From: Rhodanobacter panaciterrae
GTDB taxonomy: Bacteria; Pseudomonadota; Gammaproteobacteria; Xanthomonadales; Rhodanobacteraceae
Length of the DNA: 64,000 bases
Direction of reading: 5' to 3'
Assembly: GCF_014651895.1 (NCBI RefSeq)
Contig: NZ_BMXT01000002.1
Span: 248,001-312,000, forward strand
How positions within the stretch are numbered: position 1 is the first letter of the stretch; each line of letters begins with the position of its first letter. The notes beneath the pieces were generated by a model. It worked only from the letters and a program-made list of their open reading frames with translations, searched no databases and was not told where the DNA came from. Below are positions 44,305 to 53,540 of this stretch, piece after piece. A program made the translations under genes and the position numbers.

Positions 44305-45234
44305 TTATGCACCCAGAGCTCGCCGCACCATCGCGGCAAAGCGGGCGTGATCCACTTCCAGCACGATATTCGCCTGCGCCGGCCGGCCCAACCGCGCGGC
44401 CCAGTCGACCACGGTGGCGCCACGGGTCAGCCGACCATCCAGCTCCACCGCCACCGCACGCGTCTCGCTGCGGGTGACGATCGACGGATCGATCGCCACC
44501 GCCATCGCCAGCGCATCCGCCGCGATCACCCCGCTGCGGTCATGCTTGGCATTGTAGCGCCGCGCCGTGGCGACGATCCGCCCGAAGAAATCCGCGCGCT
44601 TGTCGCCGGCCGCCAGCCACGTATCGAATTCGGCATCGTCGAAGGCATGCCGCAAGGTGGCCTCCCAGTCGACCAAGTCGAACGACGGGAACGCCTCGAA
44701 CACCACGTGCGCCGCCTCCGGATCGAAGCCGACGTTGAACTCCGCCGGCACCTTGCCGGTATTGCCGTGGCCGGTCACCGCACCGCCCATCACCACCAGC
44801 CGGGCGACCCGCTCGGGCAGCGTGGGATCAATCCGCAGCGCCAGCGCCAGATTGGTCAGCGGCGCCAACGCCACCAGGGTCAGTTCGCCCGGGCGCTCGC
44901 GGGTCAGCCGCAGCAAGGCCAGCGCAGCCGACTCGGCCGACAGCGGCGCTTTCGGCTCGGCAAAACCGATATCGCCGAAACCGTCCGCGCCATGCACGAA
45001 CGCGGCATCCTCGTCCGGCGCGCGCACCAGCGGCGTGGCACAACCGGCAAATACCGGCGCGGCGCTACCCATGAGATCGAGCAAGGTGCGCGCATTGCGC
45101 ACGGTATGCTCGAGTCCCACGTTGCCGGCGGCGATGCTCAGGCCGGCGATATCGGCGTGTGCGTGCGCCATCAGGATGGCCAGCGCGTCGTCCACGCCGG
45201 GATCGGTATCAATCAGCAGTTGCGGTTTGCTCAT
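44305..45234 (-). CDS. Nucleoside hydrolase (IunH/URH1 family)
   Basis: A 309-residue enzyme that cleaves ribonucleosides to base plus ribose. It shows the calcium-binding N-terminal motif LIDTDPGVDDALAIL, VGLEHTVRNARTLLDLM, VHGADGFGDIGF, and VVMGGAVTGHGNTGKVPAEF with the catalytic-site region. Specificity for purines or pyrimidines is not decided by these motifs. ATG 45234 fits the family start. The gene lies 64 bases after recG on the same strand and could be read with it. Confidence 0.92.
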   Translation of the reverse strand: MSKPQLLIDTDPGVDDALAILMAHAHADIAGLSIAAGNVGLEHTVRNARTLLDLMGSAAPVFAGCATPLVRAPDEDAAFVHGADGFGDIGFAEPKAPLSAESAALALLRLTRERPGELTLVALAPLTNLALALRIDPTLPERVARLVVMGGAVTGHGNTGKVPAEFNVGFDPEAAHVVFEAFPSFDLVDWEATLRHAFDDAEFDTWLAAGDKRADFFGRIVATARRYNAKHDRSGVIAADALAMAVAIDPSIVTRSETRAVAVELDGRLTRGATVVDWAARLGRPAQANIVLEVDHARFAAMVRRALGA

Positions 45235-45298
45235 CGGACTAGGGTCAGGTTGGTGCAACGGGTCAGTTTACCGGAACCGCACGACGGATCGCCGTGCC

Positions 45299-47413
45299 TC
45301 ATGCATGCACGAAGCGCGCAGCGCCGCCGATCCAACGCTCGATCAGCTGCTCGGTCTGCCGCGGATGTTTCGTCAGCATGTGTTCGCCGACCTGCTGCAC
45401 GGCCGGCAACAGATGCGCATCCCGGGTCAGGTCGACAATACGGAAGCTGAGCTGGCCGGTCTGGCGGGTACCGAGCACTTCGCCGGGGCCACGCAACTCC
45501 AGATCCTTCTCGGCAATACGGAAACCGTCATTAGTGTCGCGCATCACCTGCAGCCGCTCGCGCGCCAGCTGGCCCAGCGGCGGCTGGTACAGCAGCACGC
45601 AGTTGGAAGCGAGCGCACCGCGACCGACCCGGCCGCGCAACTGATGCAGCTGCGCCAGCCCGAGCCGCTCGCTGTTCTCGATCACCATCAGACTGGCCTT
45701 GGGCACATCCACGCCAACCTCGATCACCGTGGTCGCCACCAGCACGGCCAGCTCACCGGCCTTGAACGCATCCATTACTGCCTGCTTTTCCTTCGGCTTC
45801 ATGCGGCCGTGGATCAGGCCGATCCTGAAGCCGGCCAGTGCAGCGGACAGTTCGGCGTGCGCCACTTCGGCTGCCTGCGCACGCAGCTGCTCGGACTCCT
45901 CGATCAACGTACACACCCAATACGCCTGACGCCCCTCGGTGCAAGCGGCGTGGATGCGCGCGATGACCTCGGCCCGTCGCGCATTCGAGATCGCGATGGT
46001 CTGCACTGGCGTGCGACCAGGCGGCAGTTCATCGATGGATGACACATCCAGATCGGCGTAAGCACTCATCGCCAGCGTGCGCGGAATCGGCGTAGCGGTA
46101 AGCACCAGTTGGTGCGGCACCAGCTCGCCGTCCTTGCCCTTGTCGCGCAAGGCCAGACGCTGCTGTACGCCGAAGCGATGCTGCTCGTCGACGATCACCA
46201 GCCCGAGCCGTGCAAACGCCACCCCTTCCTGCATCAACGCATGCGTCCCGACCACCACCGCTGCACCCGCAGCGACCCGCTCCAGCGCCAGTTTGCGTGC
46301 CTTGCCGCTCACCTTGCCAGCCAGCCATTCCACTTCGATGCCTAGCGGCTGCAGCCAGTGGCGGAAATTGTGCAGATGCTGTTCGGCCAGCAACTCGGTC
46401 GGCGCCATCAAGGCCACTTGATAACCCGCTTCCACCGCGGCCAGCGCGGCCAGCGCAGCCACCACCGTCTTGCCGCTGCCGACGTCGCCCTGCACCAGCC
46501 GCAGCATCGGCTTGATCTGCTTCATATCTCGGGCCACTTCCGTGCTGACGCGCTGCTGTGCCGCAGTCAGCTGGAATGGCAATCCGCTGAGCAAGCGCTT
46601 GCACAGGCCGCCATCGCCACCCAGCTTGGGCGCATGCCGGCGACGCACCGTCGCACGCATGCGTTTCAGACTCAGGTGCTGGGTCAGCAGCTCCTCGAAC
46701 GCCAGTCGCTGTTGCGCCGGATGCTGGCCCAGCGTGAGCTGACCCAGGTGCGCATCCGGCGGTGGCCGATGCACATACAGCAAGGCGTCGCGCAACGAGG
46801 TGAGGCCATGCTCGGCACACAGCTCGGGCGGAATCAGCTCCAGTTCCGCGGCCGGCGGCAGCAGCGCCAACGCCTTGCCGATCACACCAGCCAACCGCTT
46901 CGGGCCCAATCCTTCGGTAGTCGGATAGATCGGACTGAGCAGTTCATCGACGGCGGCAACATCGTCACCACTCAGGCGCTGATACTGCGGGTGCACCATC
47001 TCCAACCCCTGCGCACCATGCCGCACTTCGCCAAAGCAGAGTAGCCGGGTACCCGGCAGCAGTTGCTCGGCCTGCGCCCGGTTGAAATGGAAAAAGCGCA
47101 GCAGCAGGGTCTGTTGGCTGATGTCGCCGATCGCCACCTTCAACTGCGGGCGATAGCGAAAGCCACGCTCGACCGCCTCGACCACGCCCTCGACCTGCGC
47201 CCGCTCGCCGACACGCAAATCGGCGATGGCGGTGACGCGGGTCTTGTCCTCGTAGCGCAACGGCAGGTGAAACCACAAATCCTGTACGCGCTCCAGCCCG
47301 AGCCGTGCCAGCGCTGCGACCAAGGCCGGGCCGACACCCGACAGCGCACTGACCGGCGCGATGCCCGGGTTGGTGTGAGCGGAGGAAGCAGGACGAACGA
47401 TGCGGGCGGCCAT
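45299..47413 (-). CDS. recG: ATP-dependent DNA helicase RecG
   Basis: A 704-residue branch-migrating helicase for stalled forks and recombination intermediates (E. coli 693). An N-terminal wedge/OB domain (about 20-165) precedes the helicase motifs: Walker A GDVGSGKTVV, motif II VDEQHRFG, motif III TATPIPRT, and motif VI QLRGRVGRG. ATG 47413 is chosen as near the family start. Downstream of ridA by 96 bases; order rpoZ-spoT-ridA-recG matches that in other Xanthomonadales as I know it. Confidence 0.96.
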   Translation of the reverse strand: MAARIVRPASSAHTNPGIAPVSALSGVGPALVAALARLGLERVQDLWFHLPLRYEDKTRVTAIADLRVGERAQVEGVVEAVERGFRYRPQLKVAIGDISQQTLLLRFFHFNRAQAEQLLPGTRLLCFGEVRHGAQGLEMVHPQYQRLSGDDVAAVDELLSPIYPTTEGLGPKRLAGVIGKALALLPPAAELELIPPELCAEHGLTSLRDALLYVHRPPPDAHLGQLTLGQHPAQQRLAFEELLTQHLSLKRMRATVRRRHAPKLGGDGGLCKRLLSGLPFQLTAAQQRVSTEVARDMKQIKPMLRLVQGDVGSGKTVVAALAALAAVEAGYQVALMAPTELLAEQHLHNFRHWLQPLGIEVEWLAGKVSGKARKLALERVAAGAAVVVGTHALMQEGVAFARLGLVIVDEQHRFGVQQRLALRDKGKDGELVPHQLVLTATPIPRTLAMSAYADLDVSSIDELPPGRTPVQTIAISNARRAEVIARIHAACTEGRQAYWVCTLIEESEQLRAQAAEVAHAELSAALAGFRIGLIHGRMKPKEKQAVMDAFKAGELAVLVATTVIEVGVDVPKASLMVIENSERLGLAQLHQLRGRVGRGALASNCVLLYQPPLGQLARERLQVMRDTNDGFRIAEKDLELRGPGEVLGTRQTGQLSFRIVDLTRDAHLLPAVQQVGEHMLTKHPRQTEQLIERWIGGAARFVHA

Positions 47414-47509
47414 GACGTGCAAGCCTAACCGAGCACCGTCTCGCATCGTAAGTCAGACATCGACACCGACTGTCGGTGCAGGCCGCGCGAAAAAATCAGG
47501 CCATCCCCA

Positions 47510-47893
47510 TTACGGCAGCACCATCACCGCGTCGACTTCGACCTGCGCCGCCTTCGGCAGCCCCGACACCTCGATGGTGGAACGGGCCGGATACGGCGGC
47601 TGGAAGTATTCCGCCATCACCGCGTTGACCGCGGCGAAGTTGGCCAGATCGGTGACATAGATGCCGACGCGCACGATCTGCGCCAGCGAACCACCCGCGG
47701 CCTGCGCGACGGCGGTGAGGTTGTCGAACACCCGGCGCGTCTGCACCGTGATGTCGCCGTCGACCAGTGCAGCGGTAGCCGGATCGAGCGGAATCTGGCC
47801 GGAGAAATACACGGTGTTGCCAGCACGCACGGCCTGTGAATACGGGCCGATCGCGGCGGGTGCCAGTTCGGTGGCGATGATGCTGGAGGACAT
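47510..47893 (-). CDS. ridA: RidA-family reactive imine deaminase
   Basis: A 127-residue trimeric enzyme that hydrolyses reactive enamine/imine intermediates released by PLP enzymes. The core motifs [20 protein letters not shown] and the arginine-containing [14 protein letters not shown], whose Arg binds the substrate carboxylate, are intact. It follows spoT by 30 bases in the same operon. Confidence 0.95.
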   Translation of the reverse strand: MSSSIIATELAPAAIGPYSQAVRAGNTVYFSGQIPLDPATAALVDGDITVQTRRVFDNLTAVAQAAGGSLAQIVRVGIYVTDLANFAAVNAVMAEYFQPPYPARSTIEVSGLPKAAQVEVDAVMVLP

Positions 47894-47923
47894 GGGGAGA
47901 ACCTTGTGTGGGAAAGCGTCAGT

Positions 47924-50092
47924 TTAAAGCGGATACCGATAGGCGCCACTGACCACACCGGTACGACGCACGCGACGGATCACGTCGGCAAGATGCTTGC
48001 GGTTCTTCACTTCCATCGTGAACAACAGGGTGGCGGCGACGGCATCGCGCTCGACGTATTCGACGTTCTCGATATTCGAATCGGCGGCGGCGATCGCCGC
48101 GGCCACGGTGGCCAGCACGCCCGGGCGGTTGATCACCTCGATGCGCAGCTCCGCACGATAGTCGCCATGCACGTCCCGGTCCCATTCGATCGCAACACAC
48201 CGCTCTGGCGACTTGCGCAGCTCGACCACGTTCGGGCATTCCTCGCGATGCACCACGATGCCCTTGCCCGAGGACAGGTAACCGATGATGTCGTCACCCG
48301 GCAGCGGATGGCAGCAGTTGGCGAAACTGAGCACGCCGCGTTCGGCGCCGGTGATGCGGATCTTCTCGTGCGCATGCGTCGACACCTGCGGCTTGCCGCC
48401 ACCCTTCTTGCCGCGCGACGCCAGCAGCTGGCTGGCGACCACGTCGGGCATGCGATTGCCCAGCGCGATGTCGGACAGCAACTCTTCCAGCCGCTTGAGC
48501 TTCGACGCCTCCAGAAACCGATCCAGCACGGCCGAAGGGATGCCATCGAGGCTGCTGCCCTGCGCATCCAGCGCGCGATCGAGCATGCGATGGCCGAAGT
48601 CGACCGCATCCTCGTGCTGCAGATGCTTCAGGTATTGGCGGATCGCGGTGCGCGCCTTGCCAGTGACCACTACTTCAAGCCACGCCGGATTCGGCACCGC
48701 GGACGGCGCAGTGATGATCTCCACCAGCTGACCCGACTCCAGCCGCGTGCGCAGCGGCAGCAGCTTCTTGTCGACGCGCGCGGCCACCGCATGATCACCG
48801 ACGTCGGTGTGCACGGCGTAGGCGAAGTCCAACGCGGTGGCGTTGCGTGGCAGCGACAGAATGTGGCCGCGCGGGGTGAACAGATAGACCTCGTCGGGGA
48901 ACAGGTCGATCTTGACGTTCTCGATGAATTCCGACGACGAGACGGTGTTCGCCGAACTGTCCGCCAGCGACGACAGCCATTCGCGCGCGCGCGCCTGCGC
49001 ACTGTTGGCCGGACCGCTTTCGGTCTTGTAGGCCCAGTGCGCGGCGACGCCGCTTTCGGCCACCGACTCCATCTCGGCCGTGCGGATCTGCACCTCGATC
49101 GGTGCACCGAATGGCCCCAGCAATACGGTATGCAGCGACTGGTAACCGTTCGCCTTCGGAATCGCGATGAAATCCTTGAAGCGCTTGTCCACCGGCTTGT
49201 ACAGCGCGTGCACCACGCCCAACGCCATGTAACAACTCATCGCGCTGTCGACGACCACACGGAAACCGTAGACATCCATCAGCTGGGTGAAGCTCTTGTG
49301 CTCGCCGCGCATCTTCGAATAGATGCTCCACGGCGACTTGATCCGGCCCACTACGCGGCTCTGCAGGTGCTCGGCGCTGAGCCGCACCGACAGCGCCGTC
49401 TCGATCTTGCCCATCGCCTCGCGACGGTTGCCGAGCGCCGCGCGGATGCGCTCGCTGATCACCCGGTAGCGATCGGGATAGAGCGCGCGGAAGCCGAGAT
49501 CCTGCAACTCCGCCTTGATCTTGTTCATGCCCAGCCGCTGCGCGATCGGCGCGAAGATCTCCAGCGTCTCGCGCGCGATGCGCCGGCGCGAGGATCCGTC
49601 CTTGGCACCGAGCGTGCGCATGTTGTGCAGGCGGTCGGCCAGCTTGATCAGGATCACGCGCAAGTCGCGCGCCATCGCCAGCAGCATCTTGCGGAAGCTC
49701 TCCGCGTCCGCTTCCTGACGACTGCCGAAACGCATCTTGTCCAGCTTGGTGACGCCATCGACCAGCTCGGCCACGACCTCGCCGAACTCGGCGGCGATGT
49801 CCGCACGACTGAGCTCGGTATCTTCCAGGGTGTCGTGCAGGATCGCCGCGATGATCGTTTCCGCATCCAGACCCAGTTCGGCCAGGATGCCGGCAACCGC
49901 CACCGGATGGGTGATGTACGGCTCGCCGCTCTTGCGCTCCTGCCCGGCGTGCGCCTGTGCACCGATCTGGAAGGCGCGCAGGACGCGCTCGATCTGCGCA
50001 TCCGGCAGGTAGGCAATACGCTCTTTCAATGCCAGCACATACGGCGGCAACACGGACAGGTCGACCGGAGCGGGATGGGTCGCCGCCGTCAT
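47924..50092 (-). CDS. spoT: Bifunctional (p)ppGpp synthetase/hydrolase SpoT
   Basis: A 722-residue stringent-response enzyme. The HD hydrolase domain is intact (H62, H86-D87 in AAILHDTLED, and LADRLHNMRTL). The synthetase domain has MRGEHKSFTQLMDVYGFRVV, the KRFKDFIAIPKANGYQSLHT motif and VQIRTAEMESVAE. The R-F-K-D motif is of the bifunctional type rather than the E-x-D-D type of synthetase-only RelA. A TGS domain (about 395-455), zinc-finger-like region and C-terminal ACT domain complete it. It makes and degrades the alarmone according to stress. It lies 126 bases after rpoZ. Confidence 0.96.
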   Translation of the reverse strand: MTAATHPAPVDLSVLPPYVLALKERIAYLPDAQIERVLRAFQIGAQAHAGQERKSGEPYITHPVAVAGILAELGLDAETIIAAILHDTLEDTELSRADIAAEFGEVVAELVDGVTKLDKMRFGSRQEADAESFRKMLLAMARDLRVILIKLADRLHNMRTLGAKDGSSRRRIARETLEIFAPIAQRLGMNKIKAELQDLGFRALYPDRYRVISERIRAALGNRREAMGKIETALSVRLSAEHLQSRVVGRIKSPWSIYSKMRGEHKSFTQLMDVYGFRVVVDSAMSCYMALGVVHALYKPVDKRFKDFIAIPKANGYQSLHTVLLGPFGAPIEVQIRTAEMESVAESGVAAHWAYKTESGPANSAQARAREWLSSLADSSANTVSSSEFIENVKIDLFPDEVYLFTPRGHILSLPRNATALDFAYAVHTDVGDHAVAARVDKKLLPLRTRLESGQLVEIITAPSAVPNPAWLEVVVTGKARTAIRQYLKHLQHEDAVDFGHRMLDRALDAQGSSLDGIPSAVLDRFLEASKLKRLEELLSDIALGNRMPDVVASQLLASRGKKGGGKPQVSTHAHEKIRITGAERGVLSFANCCHPLPGDDIIGYLSSGKGIVVHREECPNVVELRKSPERCVAIEWDRDVHGDYRAELRIEVINRPGVLATVAAAIAAADSNIENVEYVERDAVAATLLFTMEVKNRKHLADVIRRVRRTGVVSGAYRYPL

Positions 50093-50218
50093 CGGTACTG
50101 GCGCCAGCTCAGGCGCCCACCTCGTCGCAGGTAGAACGGACGACTGCCAGACGCGCGCAAACCATCACACCGGACCAGCCGGTGCAGTTGCCGCGCGTTG
50201 TACAGCAGCCTTCATCCA

Positions 50219-50509
50219 TCAATCGTCGCCGCCCTTGGACAGGTCGTCATCAACCTCGGCCGCGGCCCACTCCAGCGCTTCGCGCTCGGCGCGCTCACGC
50301 TCGGCCTTGTCGATCTGATCGATCGTGGCCTGGTCGATACGGCGGGCCGCGATCTCACGCAGCGCCAACACGGTCGGCTTGTCATGATCGGGATTGACCG
50401 CCGGCTCGGCGCCCTTTTCCAGCTGGCGAGCGCGCTTGGTTGCCATCAGCACCAGCTCGAAACGGTTGTCGACCACCTCGAGGCAGTCTTCCACGGTAAT
50501 ACGTGCCAT
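50219..50509 (-). CDS. rpoZ: RNA polymerase omega subunit
   Basis: A 96-residue RNA polymerase assembly subunit. The conserved core [31 protein letters not shown] and [16 protein letters not shown] is complete. In many gammaproteobacteria rpoZ follows gmk directly; here gmk is 4.7 kb away, with the Mla genes between. The promoter lies just upstream. Confidence 0.96.
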   Translation of the reverse strand: MARITVEDCLEVVDNRFELVLMATKRARQLEKGAEPAVNPDHDKPTVLALREIAARRIDQATIDQIDKAERERAEREALEWAAAEVDDDLSKGGDD

Positions 50510-50549
50510 GCGAAATCCTTAAAGAATAAAATGACTTATATGGTCTGAC

Positions 50550-50578
50550 AGTGTAGCCAGCAGGTGCTTTGCTGGCAA
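50550..50578 (-). promoter_or_regulatory. Sigma-70 promoter candidate for rpoZ-spoT-ridA-recG
   Basis: On the minus strand, TTGCCA (50578-50573) and TACACT (50555-50550) are spaced by 17 bases. Transcription would start about 34 bases before the rpoZ ATG. Confidence 0.55.
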
Positions 50579-50710
50579 TGCGGGCGGCGCGTATGATGGC
50601 GGGCTGTCCGCGGATCGGCACTGCCCGGTGAAAGCACACCGAAAGCCGTGCACGATATAAAACCAGACAGTACACTTATACTGTCCTCCCGACGCGAACT
50701 CCCCGCACCC

Positions 50711-51541
50711 ATGCCCTCACAGCTTCGATCTCCCTCATTGAGCCGCTGGTTGCCCGCGCTCGCGATCGCCTTGCTGGCGGGCTGCACGATTGCCAAGCCG
50801 CGCACCGACGATCCGCTGGAGAAGTACAACCGCGAGGCCTACCAATTCAACGACGCGGTGGACAAGGCGGTAATCCGCCCGGTCGCGTTGGGCTACCGCA
50901 AGGTGACCACGCCACCACTGCGTCGCTCGTTCAGCGACTTCTTCACCAACATCCGCATGCCGATCACGGTCGCCAACGACCTGCTGCAGGCGCGCCCGAA
51001 GCAGGCCTTGCAGAGCACGAGCCGGTTTCTGGTCAATCTGACCCTGGGCATCGGTGGCTTCTTCGATCCGGCCAGCCAGCTGGGCCTGCCGCTGGAAGAC
51101 AACGACTTCGGCATCACCCTAGCTCGCTGGGGCGCACCGGAAGGCGATTACCTGATGCTGCCGTTCTTCGGCCCCAGCACCGCGCGCGATATCTGGCGCC
51201 TGCCGGTCGACAGCTACTTCTTCGACCCGTTGAGCCTGTACGCAAACAATCATCACTACAACGGTCTGCAGTATCTGCCGCAGGCTTTGTATCTGGTGAC
51301 CCTGCGTTCACGCGCCATCGACGCGGAGAACTTCCTGCAGTCCGCCTACGACCCTTACGTATTCATCCGCGATGCCTACCGGCAACAGCGCTTGTACGCC
51401 ATCTACGACGGCAACCCGCCCGACGAGCTCATCCAGCAGATGCAGGGCCTGGACGACAAGAACTTCGACCCTGACGAGCTGCTCGATCAACAGCACAAGT
51501 GGGAAAACAAGCATCCGGACAAGGCGACCCAGCAGCCGTAA
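50711..51541 (+). CDS. mlaA: Outer-membrane lipid asymmetry lipoprotein MlaA (VacJ)
   Basis: A 276-residue outer-membrane lipoprotein that removes misplaced phospholipids from the outer leaflet. ATG 50711 begins a signal peptide with lipobox LLAGC (Cys 25). The conserved core DDPLEKYNREAYQFNDAVDK, FFTNIRMPITVANDLLQ and LTLGIGGFFDPAS is present, with a charged C-terminal tail. It is transcribed away from rpoZ and towards the other mla genes, which run leftward, so mlaA is not in the mlaFEDCB transcript. Confidence 0.94.
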   Translation: MPSQLRSPSLSRWLPALAIALLAGCTIAKPRTDDPLEKYNREAYQFNDAVDKAVIRPVALGYRKVTTPPLRRSFSDFFTNIRMPITVANDLLQARPKQALQSTSRFLVNLTLGIGGFFDPASQLGLPLEDNDFGITLARWGAPEGDYLMLPFFGPSTARDIWRLPVDSYFFDPLSLYANNHHYNGLQYLPQALYLVTLRSRAIDAENFLQSAYDPYVFIRDAYRQQRLYAIYDGNPPDELIQQMQGLDDKNFDPDELLDQQHKWENKHPDKATQQP

Positions 51542-51563
51542 TCACGCTGATGTCGATGACACG

Positions 51564-51590
51564 AAAAGGGGCCTCACGGCCCCTTTTTGT
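51564..51590. terminator. Bidirectional terminator between mlaA and mlaB
   Basis: The stem AAAAGGGGCC-TCAC-GGCCCCTTTT, with A and T flanks, serves both convergent transcripts. Confidence 0.88.
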
Positions 51591-51613
51591 TGTACAGCCC
51601 AGCCAATCAGAAA

Positions 51614-51922
51614 TCAGGCAATCAGCGGTTCGACTTCGCAGACTTGGGCCAGCACCTGCATGCCGGCCGGCATCCGGACGACCTGCAAGGCCTGTCCGCG
51701 CCGATCGGCGTCAGCCATCACCGCCAGCACGCAGGCAAGCCCGGCGCTGTCGCTGTGGCTGACGCCAGCCAGGTCAAGTCGCGCCACACTGCCCAGCGCC
51801 AAGGCGGACTGGATCGCCCGCAACGCCATGGCTGCTGTATCGAAGCTCAACACACCGCTTACACCCAGCGTCCCCGGCGTGCCGGTATCCAGCTGGAACC
51901 GGGGCTCGACCGCGCTGGTCAC
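51614..51922 (-). CDS. mlaB: STAS-domain protein MlaB
   Basis: A 102-residue cytoplasmic STAS protein that binds and stabilises the MlaF ATPase. The signature region LDLAGVSHSDSAGLACVLAV matches the family. It is the last gene of mlaFEDCB and overlaps mlaC by four bases. Confidence 0.9.
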   Translation of the reverse strand: MTSAVEPRFQLDTGTPGTLGVSGVLSFDTAAMALRAIQSALALGSVARLDLAGVSHSDSAGLACVLAVMADADRRGQALQVVRMPAGMQVLAQVCEVEPLIA

Positions 51923-52590
51923 TTGGCGTCCTTGTTGTCCTTGGCCATCGTCTCCAGTGCCTTTTCGCCCTGGGTTTCGAGGTTCTTGATCAGCTGCTCG
52001 ATGCCGACCTTGCGAACTTCGGCATCCACCTGATTGCGGTAATTGGTGACATAGGAAATGCCTTCGATAACCACGTCGTAGGCCTTCCAGTCGCCGTTGC
52101 GACCCTTGCGGAAGGCGTAGTCGATCGACACCAGCTTGCCGTCGTCCAGCACCACCTGGGTACGCACCATGGTGCGCTTGTCGTTGAGGTCACCGTTGAA
52201 CGGCAGCACCTTGACCCGGCCACGCGAATAATTGAGCAGGCCCTCGGCATAACGGTGCGTGATCGAGTTGTAGAACGCCTTGGCGAAGCGCTCGCGCTGG
52301 TCCGGAGTGGCTTCGCGGGCATGCTGGCCGAGCACCAGGATCGATGCATAGTCGATGTCGAAGTGCGGCAGGAACACCTCGTCGATGATGCTGATCAGTT
52401 TGTCCTGATTGCGCTTCAACTCATCGCGGTGCCCCTCGATCGCCGAGGCCAGTTGATCGGCAATACCCTGCACGATCTGGACGGGTGCCTGTTCGGCAGC
52501 GGCCGGCGCGGCAGCGGCCTGGGCAAATACCGGGGCGGCTACGACGGTGCCGAACGCAAGGGCGGTGGCAAGAACCAGTCTGCGCAACAT
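51919..52590 (-). CDS. mlaC: Periplasmic phospholipid carrier MlaC
   Basis: A 223-residue periplasmic shuttle between MlaA and the MlaFEDB complex. After a signal peptide (LRRLVLATALAFGTVVAAPV to FAQA) the family core is visible in DEVFLPHFDIDYASILVLGQ and the AYDVVIEGISYVTNYRNQ region. AAGGAG nine bases before ATG 52590 decides the start over an in-frame codon at 52611. Confidence 0.94.
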   Translation of the reverse strand: MLRRLVLATALAFGTVVAAPVFAQAAAAPAAAEQAPVQIVQGIADQLASAIEGHRDELKRNQDKLISIIDEVFLPHFDIDYASILVLGQHAREATPDQRERFAKAFYNSITHRYAEGLLNYSRGRVKVLPFNGDLNDKRTMVRTQVVLDDGKLVSIDYAFRKGRNGDWKAYDVVIEGISYVTNYRNQVDAEVRKVGIEQLIKNLETQGEKALETMAKDNKDAK

Positions 52591-52615
52591 GGAGAACTCC
52601 TTCAGGGGCACCGGC

Positions 52616-53491
52616 TCAGTGTTTGCCGGCGGGGGTATCGGATGATTTGCCGGTATCGGCGTCTTTCTTGTCGCTGGGCGAACCGTTGACCAGGAACTTG
52701 CCGATCAGATCCTCCAGCTGCATCGCGGACTGGGTCAGGATCATCTCGTCGCCGTCCTTCAGCATGTCGGGCGAGCCGCCAGGCTGGATCGCAACATACT
52801 GGGTGCCGATCAAACCGCTGGTGAACACCGCGGCGGCAGAATCGTCGGGAATCGTGTTGTAGCGCTTGTCGATCGCCAGCACGACCTGCGCATTCAACTT
52901 GACCGGATCGGCATGCACCGACAGCACGCTGCCGATCACCACGCCGGCCATCTTCACCGGCGCGCCGGCCGAGAGCGAGCCGACATTGGTGAAGTCCGCC
53001 TTCACCGTATAGCTGCCGCCGACATTGTCGACCACGTTACCGGCACCGAAGAATTTGCCCAGCATTTCCTCCAGCGGCTCGGTCGACTTGGTCCGCGCCA
53101 GCGTGCCGCCGGCCGCCAGGACCTGCTTCGCAGTGCCGTACTGGATACCCACGTATTGGTCGCCAAGCAGGCCACTGGTGAAGATCGTCGCCACCGAGTC
53201 CTGCGGGATCTTGTCGTAGCTCTTGTCGATCGACAGTTTCACGTCAGCCACTTCGTGGCCCGGCGCCAACGTGATCGACCGCACCTGACCGACCCGCACG
53301 CCGGCGATCTTCACCGGCGCGCGCTCTTTCAGCTGGCCGATATTGGTGAACTGGGCATCGACCGTGTAGCTGTCGCCCTGGTGCACGTTCGCCACTGAAC
53401 TGGTCTGGGTCGCCAGATAGGCCAGCGCGGCAAAACCGAGCACGATGAACAGGCCGGTGCCGACGGCATAGGAACTTCTCGGTTGGCTCAC
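52616..53491 (-). CDS. mlaD: MlaD-type MCE protein with two tandem MCE domains
   Basis: A 291-residue inner-membrane anchored protein of the Mla lipid transporter. One N-terminal membrane helix (about 11-28) is followed by two related MCE units: residues 42-147 (YTVDAQFTNIGQLKERAPVK through PLEEMLGKFF) and 160-267 (YTVKADFTNVGSLSAGAPVK through QLEDLIGKFL). A charged tail follows. E. coli MlaD has about 180 residues and a single MCE domain forming one hexameric ring, so this protein should form a double-stacked tunnel. mlaE lies 49 bases upstream and mlaC 25 bases downstream. Confidence 0.93.
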   Translation of the reverse strand: MSQPRSSYAVGTGLFIVLGFAALAYLATQTSSVANVHQGDSYTVDAQFTNIGQLKERAPVKIAGVRVGQVRSITLAPGHEVADVKLSIDKSYDKIPQDSVATIFTSGLLGDQYVGIQYGTAKQVLAAGGTLARTKSTEPLEEMLGKFFGAGNVVDNVGGSYTVKADFTNVGSLSAGAPVKMAGVVIGSVLSVHADPVKLNAQVVLAIDKRYNTIPDDSAAAVFTSGLIGTQYVAIQPGGSPDMLKDGDEMILTQSAMQLEDLIGKFLVNGSPSDKKDADTGKSSDTPAGKH

Positions 53492-53540
53492 GGCACGATC
53501 CTCAATAGGGTACGGATAGTCGAAATGGAGTTCATGGCAA

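Noticed and set aside
47906-50134. A 742-codon plus-strand frame opposite spoT
   Set aside because: spoT on the minus strand has full family motifs; the antisense frame has shadow composition (His/Arg/Gln/Asp) and no recognisable feature.
50677-50682. TATACT as a -10 box before mlaA
   Set aside because: No matching -35 hexamer; the position is plausible but unsupported.
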